Source: Verrucomicrobiota bacterium
Lineage (GTDB): Bacteria; Verrucomicrobiota; Verrucomicrobiia; Opitutales; Opitutaceae
Assembly: GCA_023399155.1 (NCBI GenBank)
Contig: JAEWQP010000015.1
Location: 1 to 23,843 of the forward strand
Length of the DNA: 23,843 nucleotides
Reading direction: 5' to 3'
Of this stretch, positions 23,773 to 23,843 are shown in pieces. The notes under the pieces are model-generated. The model worked only from the letters and a program-made list of their open reading frames with translations, did not search any database and had not been told where the DNA came from. Positions within the stretch are counted from its first letter, which is position 1. The number at the start of each line of letters is the position of its first letter. The position numbers and the translations under genes were made by a program.

Positions 23773-23843
23773 GGTCGGGCGAGGCCTCCGGCCGAGCCGT
23801 CACGTGCGCCAAGCCTGCCCGCGGCTCGGCCAGAGGCCTCGCC
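23773..23843. repeat. REPIN-like palindromic repeat, copy 2 (cut by window edge)
   Basis: The left arm 23773-23799 matches the left arm of the 5594-5666 copy at 26 of 27 positions. The right arm starts at 23822 and is identical to the other copy for the 22 nt present before the window ends. The 22-nt loop is unrelated to the other copy's 19-nt loop. It lies 14 nt after cysS, again directly downstream of a gene. Confidence 0.85.

Overview
The window is a high-GC segment of a bacterial chromosome. Gene content, gene order and intergenic repeat types suggest a Verrucomicrobiota member, most likely near Opitutaceae. This is an inference from recognised families; there is no rRNA or other marker in the window to confirm it. 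I saw no tRNA, rRNA, CRISPR array, prophage gene or transposase gene.

Layout. (1) 1-2100, minus strand: nusA followed by the N-terminal part of infB, which runs off the left edge. A near-consensus promoter and a leader hairpin with a U9 tract sit in front of nusA. (2) 2092-4238, minus: a MidA/NDUFAF7-family methyltransferase with a degenerate SAM-binding region, coupled by an ATGA overlap to a secreted or anchored alpha/beta hydrolase. (3) 4273-6923, plus: an S41 C-terminal processing protease, a 305-bp intergenic region with a large palindromic repeat, then tsaD (tRNA t6A synthesis). (4) 6932-11571: an unknown membrane-anchored protein and a secreted prolyl oligopeptidase on the minus strand, with a divergent secreted type-B carboxylesterase. 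(5) 11708-12454, minus: a secreted protein with possible SIMPL similarity. (6) 12589-20156, minus: a surface-glycan or glycoconjugate cluster. In transcription order it holds a glycoside hydrolase-GT2 glycosyltransferase fusion with membrane segments, an MsbA-type ABC exporter, a repeat-filled gap, a GT-B-like glycosyltransferase, a hexapeptide acyltransferase, a stand-alone Lrp/AsnC RAM-domain protein and a second hexapeptide acyltransferase. (7) 20446-23758, plus: a YacP-like NYN nuclease domain protein overlapping a DUF2851 protein, then cysS. A second copy of the palindromic repeat follows and is cut by the right edge.

Functionally, the housekeeping genes (nusA-infB, tsaD, cysS) frame two accessory blocks. 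One is a group of secreted hydrolases and peptidases (alpha/beta hydrolase, CTP, prolyl oligopeptidase, carboxylesterase). The other is the glycan cluster, in which a bifunctional GH-GT enzyme directly precedes a flippase-type ABC transporter, and a further glycosyltransferase and two O-acetyltransferase-like enzymes could decorate the product. The cluster is the best candidate for an undescribed system. The REPIN-like palindromes, the nested inverted-repeat element at 15327-15689 and the nusA leader are the most notable non-coding signals.
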